From Paenibacillaceae bacterium (lineage in GTDB: Bacteria; Bacillota; Bacilli; Paenibacillales; Paenibacillaceae), in contig REGQ01000040.1 of assembly GCA_004134985.1 (NCBI GenBank), positions 1 to 44,214 on the forward strand: a stretch of DNA of 44,214 nt, written 5' to 3'. The position numbers and the translations under genes are program-made. Each line of letters begins with the position of its first letter. Position 1 is the first letter of the stretch. Below, piece after piece: positions 41,409 to 44,214 of the stretch. Below the pieces are notes generated by a model, which saw only the letters and a list, made by a program, of their open reading frames with translations, ran no database searches and was not told the DNA's origin.

Positions 41409-41465
41409 GTGAATACGTACAACAACACAAACGAACCTGTGAGAGGTCTTGGTTCCCAAGCCTAA
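41409..41465 (+). CDS. Leader peptide upstream of the GNAT gene, 18 aa
   Basis: The ORF starts with GTG at 41409, nine bases after AAAGGAG (41393-41399), and encodes MNTYNNTNEPVRGLGSQA. Four of its first eight residues are Asn. Its last codons cover strand A (41440-41446) of the RNA structure described at 41440-41514. An overlapping frame from ATG 41402 runs for 38 codons to 41518 and ends just before the GNAT start, but its start is only two bases from the binding site. The size, position and overlap with pairing strands resemble leader peptides of antibiotic- or amino acid-controlled attenuators. Confidence 0.6.
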   Translation: MNTYNNTNEPVRGLGSQA

Positions 41466-41514
41466 CGGCTTTGTTCCCCTTGGGGCAAAGCGCCTCTCAT
41501 CAGGCAATGGGAGG
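41440..41514 (+). promoter_or_regulatory. Attenuator-like RNA that can hide the GNAT ribosome binding site
   Basis: Strand A TGAGAGG (41440-41446) can pair with B CCTCTCA (41493-41499). B extended by one T can instead pair with C ATGGGAGG (41507-41514), which is the GNAT Shine-Dalgarno sequence. The two pairings exclude each other. Between A and B lie hairpins CTTGG-TTC-CCAAG (41448-41460) and GCTTTG/CAAAGC with CCCC/GGGG inside (41468-41491). Confidence 0.6.
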
Positions 41515-41525
41515 ATAACAAGCAC

Positions 41526-41987
41526 ATGAACTCTTCAAATAACATGGCGCAAGGGCAAATCAAACTCACGCCAATCGATCACAACAATTGGTATGCCTGC
41601 ACTCAGCTTGAAGTTATCGAGGAGCAGCGCAGCGTCTTTCCGGTTCCTGTCGTCTATTGGCTTGCAGAATCGGCTTATTGCGGATTTACCCCGCTGGCTA
41701 TCTACAACGGTGAGCAGTTGGTTGGATTGACTGTATATGCGGTAGATCCCGATGACGGGAACTACTGGATCATGGCCTATATGATTGACCGCAGCCATCA
41801 GCGCAAAGGTTTGGGGAGGCTGGGCATGCAAGAGCTCATCCGCCATCTGGCAGACCAACATGGCTGTGACCAGATTATACTTGGGCACAGGCCAGACAAC
41901 GTGCAGGCCGCCCGTTTATATGCTTCATTAGGCTTTGAGGAAATAGACCGCAGCGGACATGAAATCATCCGGAAGTTAAAACTGTAG
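41526..41987 (+). CDS. GNAT N-acetyltransferase, BltD/diamine acetyltransferase-like
   Basis: This 153-residue GNAT has IYNGEQLVGLTVYAVDPDDG near residues 58-77, then motif A YMIDRSHQRKGLGRLGMQELIRHLA (acetyl-CoA loop Q-R-K-G-L-G) and LGHRPDNVQAARLYASLGFEE at the end. The pattern is close to the spermine/spermidine acetyltransferases BltD and PaiA and to some resistance acetyltransferases. Its binding site GGGAGG is 11 bases from the ATG and can be sequestered by the leader RNA, so expression is probably controlled by translation of the leader peptide. A terminator follows. Confidence 0.85.
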   Translation: MNSSNNMAQGQIKLTPIDHNNWYACTQLEVIEEQRSVFPVPVVYWLAESAYCGFTPLAIYNGEQLVGLTVYAVDPDDGNYWIMAYMIDRSHQRKGLGRLGMQELIRHLADQHGCDQIILGHRPDNVQAARLYASLGFEEIDRSGHEIIRKLKL

Positions 41988-42020
41988 AACAATGAAGATT
42001 CTTATCCATATACATTAAAT

Positions 42021-42058
42021 AAACAGGCTGCCCGAGTTATTCCGGGGCAGTCTGTTTG
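42021..42058 (+). terminator. Terminator after the GNAT gene
   Basis: AACAGGCTGCCC pairs with GGGGCAGTCTGTT with one mismatch and is followed by TTGCC. It lies 33 bp past the stop. Downstream, a 20-base sequence (TTGCTGTATCCAGTTCACC and its near copy) occurs twice in tandem at 42062-42101. Confidence 0.65.
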
Positions 42059-42198
42059 CCGTTGCTGTATCCAGTTCACCTTTGCTGTGTCCAGTTCACC
42101 CACCCTTTGTGAAAAATAGGTGATGTTCTATCGGACTATTATCTATACATGAATGTGGAAGCAAGCATAGGATAGCTAGCAAAGGAGGAATGATAAAA

Positions 42199-42570
42199 AT
42201 GATTAAAAAAATGCAAGTCTCGCAAACCTACCCCCGTCTCACAGTGTATGAGGATGAAGCCTTCAGAGGTTCAAGGAGAATTTTAACCGGCAATCTTGGT
42301 ATACGCAATACGGATGCCATTGTGGACGGTATTGAAAGCCTGCGCTTCTTCTCAACGAGCAGCAATGCCACACTTGTCCTGTTTACTAGAACAAGATTCA
42401 GAGGAAATTTCCGGGTACTCCGGGGGAACCAAAATATCCGTGATTTGGACGATTTCATCGCCGGCAATGATGTGGAGTCGCTTATTTCCACCAATCAGCG
42501 TCTGACATTGGCGCAAATTCGCAACATCCGCAACAGCGGCGATTTGCCTTCAGGGTATCGTTTAATATAA
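42199..42570 (+). CDS. Beta/gamma-crystallin-like protein
   Basis: This 123-residue protein contains two Greek-key motifs of the beta/gamma-crystallin type: LTVYEDEAFRGSRRILTGN...GIESLRF (about residues 14-50) and LVLFTRTRFRGNFRVLRGN...DVESLIS (about 59-97). Each has the Y/F-x-x-x-x-F/R-x-G core and a later Ser. Many microbial members bind calcium through N/D-N/D-x-x-S/T-S; here the second motif has NDVES and the first DGIES, so calcium binding is possible but weak by sequence. There is no signal peptide. The ATG at 42199 has AAAGGAGG ten bases upstream. The function is unknown; stress or spore roles are known for relatives. Confidence 0.8.
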   Translation: MIKKMQVSQTYPRLTVYEDEAFRGSRRILTGNLGIRNTDAIVDGIESLRFFSTSSNATLVLFTRTRFRGNFRVLRGNQNIRDLDDFIAGNDVESLISTNQRLTLAQIRNIRNSGDLPSGYRLI

Positions 42571-42578
42571 TTCAACAC

Positions 42579-42621
42579 AAGCAGGGGAACCATGTCATCA
42601 GACAAAGGCCCCTGCTTTTTC
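42579..42621 (+). terminator. Terminator after the crystallin-like gene
   Basis: AGCAGGGG pairs with CCCCTGCT and is followed by TTTTC. It separates this gene from the convergent CPBP gene, whose stop is at 42620. Confidence 0.75.
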
Positions 42622-43390
42622 ACTCTTGCAAATAAGACTTCCTGAATGCCACCCGATCAAACGGGTACCACAGAATATGAAACAAGATGTGCACGATAAT
42701 CGCAGCGATTAGGCCATACTGCCATAACAGGTAGCCGCAAAATATTGCCACCCACAGGTTCCCAATAATTGCCGAGCTTATGAGCATAGGCGATGGTTTG
42801 CATCCCTTCTCAATCAAACCTGGCAAGTGCGCAAGACCAAACAAAACTCCGGTAATGACGATTGCGATCCAAAAAGCCGCAGCCAGGGAGGATACTACGA
42901 GCGAAATCAGCCACATGACGAAACTGAGCAGCCCCCAGCGAAAAATAATTTCCTCTGTAATGCCCCCTGAAGTTATTCGGGTGGATAATCCAACCGTCTG
43001 CCTCAATTTTTCTGAAATGAGCACCGATTCCCGGTCCGTTCGCGAACGAATAAAACCATAGTAGCTCATAAGCCATCCTGCCGTACAGATTACCCCGGCA
43101 ATCGTTCCCACCCGCACTTGGCGTCCAAAATCAGTCCAATCTGCAGTACCATGACTTAATCCGGCTAGAAAAATGTCAACGATTCCGATCTTTGCTCCGA
43201 AATAAATACCGGCTGCGGCGCTTAAGGCCACAATGACAAGCGTTTGTCCGATAAGCAGGAGCATTAACGCCCGTCTGGACAAATTATTATCCGCCCGGTC
43301 GTGCAACTCATTGACCGAGTGATGGGTGATAAGCCAGACACCCGGCACACAAATGACGATAAGAATCATCCATAAACAGAAATTAAACAT
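42620..43390 (-). CDS. CPBP-family intramembrane metalloprotease
   Basis: This 256-residue membrane protein has about eight hydrophobic segments and all CPBP (Abi/CAAX protease-like) motifs: GGITEEIIFRWG with Glu146-Glu147 and Arg151, the F-x-x-x-H motif FGLAHLP (Phe184, His188) and HILFH (His234, His238). It should cleave proteins within the membrane; relatives process bacteriocins, CAAX-like or signalling proteins. The ATG at 43390 has AGGGG eight bases upstream. It lies 91 bp after the TetR gene but behind a terminator, with a TetR-type operator at its own promoter. Confidence 0.88.
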   Translation of the reverse strand: MFNFCLWMILIVICVPGVWLITHHSVNELHDRADNNLSRRALMLLLIGQTLVIVALSAAAGIYFGAKIGIVDIFLAGLSHGTADWTDFGRQVRVGTIAGVICTAGWLMSYYGFIRSRTDRESVLISEKLRQTVGLSTRITSGGITEEIIFRWGLLSFVMWLISLVVSSLAAAFWIAIVITGVLFGLAHLPGLIEKGCKPSPMLISSAIIGNLWVAIFCGYLLWQYGLIAAIIVHILFHILWYPFDRVAFRKSYLQE

Positions 43391-43430
43391 CGATCGCACC
43401 CCTGTTTTCGAAAATGAAACCTTCCTCCTC

Positions 43431-43453
43431 AGACCGACCAACCGGTCTAATTA
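43431..43453 (-). promoter_or_regulatory. TetR operator in front of the CPBP gene
   Basis: AGACCGACCAACCGGTCT followed by AATTA, nearly identical to the site at 44104-44126 in front of the TetR gene. Arms AGACCG/CGGTCT are perfect. Confidence 0.75.
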
Positions 43454-43458
43454 ATACT

Positions 43459-43498
43459 TAAAAAAAATAACGTGCTGTCATCATTTCTGTGCAGCACG
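43459..43498 (-). terminator. Terminator overlapping the end of the TetR gene
   Basis: On the minus strand CGTGCTG pairs with CAGCACG around a loop that contains the stop codon, followed by TTATTTTTTTT. Confidence 0.75.
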
Positions 43499-44089
43499 CA
43501 TACCGCCAAGCAGCAGGCGAACAGCTTCCCGATAAACACCCCTTACCTCGGACTGTTCTTTTCCCTGATCAGCCGTATAATACAATTTGCCGAGACCTTC
43601 CAGCATACTGCTGACAATAATAACTCTCTGCTCAACATCGCCGGGGATAAATTCGCCACGTTCCATCCCTTCCTGCACAACGTCCCGGCAAGCTTGCAAA
43701 TTCATTTCGTTGATCAGAAGAATACGTTCCAGAATCTCCTGTGAAATAACCCGACTACGTGCGAATTCTTCCAATGCCTTGCTCAAGGGGTTTTGAAAAT
43801 CGTCTGCATATTGATCAGCCAGCAAATATAATTGGTCTTCAATCCCCTTATGGGTCACTCGTATACTTTCCCACTTGCGTTTCCATTGCTGCGCGTCGTC
43901 CTCCAGCACGTATAGGAACAGTTCGTCTTTGCTGAGAAAATGGTGATACAAGCTGCCTTTGCTAACCGCAGCCGCTTCACATACTTCATTCATCGTCACA
44001 GCACTGTAGCCTTTTCCCATAAAAAGCTGTTTGGCCATCCCGACAATTCGTCGCTTTGTTTCTTCGCCATCTGAACGTCCCTTAACCAT
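43481..44089 (-). CDS. TetR-family regulator of the CPBP protease locus
   Basis: This 202-residue TetR regulator has the N-terminal helix-turn-helix ETKRRIVGMAKQLFMGKGYSAVTMNEVCEAAAVSKGSLYHHFLSKDELFLYVLED near residues 10-60, a textbook match including the SKGSLYHHF recognition helix. The C-terminal part is a ligand domain of unknown specificity. The ATG at 44089 has GGAGG six bases upstream. Two near-identical operators (44104-44126 at its own promoter and 43431-43453 at the CPBP promoter) indicate self-control and control of the protease. Confidence 0.9.
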   Translation of the reverse strand: MVKGRSDGEETKRRIVGMAKQLFMGKGYSAVTMNEVCEAAAVSKGSLYHHFLSKDELFLYVLEDDAQQWKRKWESIRVTHKGIEDQLYLLADQYADDFQNPLSKALEEFARSRVISQEILERILLINEMNLQACRDVVQEGMERGEFIPGDVEQRVIIVSSMLEGLGKLYYTADQGKEQSEVRGVYREAVRLLLGGMRAAQK

Positions 44090-44103
44090 CCTCCACCTCC
44101 ACA

Positions 44104-44151
44104 AGACCGACCAGTTGGTCCAATTATATCATGTAAGCTATAAATGAGCAA
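44104..44151 (-). promoter_or_regulatory. Promoter and operator of the TetR gene
   Basis: On the minus strand, -35 TTGCTC (44146-44151), 17-bp spacer, -10 TATAAT (44123-44128). The operator 44104-44126 (AGACCGACCAGTTGGTCC then AATTA) starts within the -10 and covers the transcription start. The remaining bases to 44214 show no gene. Confidence 0.75.
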
Positions 44152-44214
44152 AACCGGATACATAAAATGGTAGCCCCCCTTAGGCCAGTTTGAACCGCTC
44201 ACAAACAGCGTGAA

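Noticed and set aside
41440-41514. Known metabolite riboswitch or T-box
   Set aside because: No T-box sequence, no specifier loop and no match to a riboswitch core I know. The leader ORF explains the structure better.
41402-41518. 38-codon leader from the ATG at 41402 as the main leader peptide
   Set aside because: Its ATG is only two bases from AAAGGAG, too close. The GTG frame at 41409 has correct spacing. It remains a weaker alternative.

Overview
The window looks like chromosomal DNA of a Paenibacillus-type member of the Bacillales. This is inferred from strong AGGAGG-type ribosome binding sites, frequent GTG/TTG starts, B. subtilis-like families (CsaA, PaiB, YfiT, ResA/CcdA, a Btr-like AraC regulator), Fur-box iron genes and many palindromic intergenic repeats. 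Almost everything is on the minus strand. No rRNA, tRNA, CRISPR array, phage module or intact transposon was seen.

Layout. 0.3-7 kb: a mix of small enzymes (TIM-barrel isomerase-like, two GNATs, an esterase, DinB, an APH-like kinase) and a MORN-repeat protein, with a nested-palindrome repeat. 7-8.8 kb: a DHA2-type drug exporter divergent from an ArsR-type regulator, with a clear shared operator. 9.1-17.7 kb: a DinB gene, then a peptide/opine-type ABC importer (binding protein, two permeases, fused double ATPase) bracketed by two paralogous luciferase-like flavin monooxygenases, probably importing and oxidising a small organic compound. 18-26.6 kb: an iron-siderophore block with a binding lipoprotein, two FecCD permeases, an AraC regulator fused to a binding-protein sensor and a second binding lipoprotein. 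Three good Fur boxes lie here, but no transport ATPase. 26.7-30.1 kb: two HAD proteins, a LysR regulator, and a cis-prenyltransferase overlapped by a short Trp-rich ORF. 30.3-34.4 kb: ResA/CcdA thiol-redox genes with a membrane protein, a small membrane protein, and an OmpR/histidine kinase pair. 34.6-39.7 kb: an APH(3')-like kinase, CsaA, a DMT transporter, an AraC regulator, PaiB and YfiT. 39.8-40.7 kb: a decayed IS630-type transposase whose middle is occupied by nine copies of a palindrome at 52-bp spacing. 40.7-44.2 kb: NUDIX, a GNAT preceded by a leader peptide and attenuator-like RNA, a beta/gamma-crystallin-like protein, and a CPBP membrane protease with a TetR regulator that probably shares operators.

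The best candidates for something not yet described are the palindrome array inside the transposase remnant, the leader-peptide attenuator of the GNAT gene at 41526, the short Trp-rich ORF coupled to the prenyltransferase at 30 kb, and a roughly 40-base intergenic motif found five times. All calls come from reading the sequence. No database search or folding program was run.
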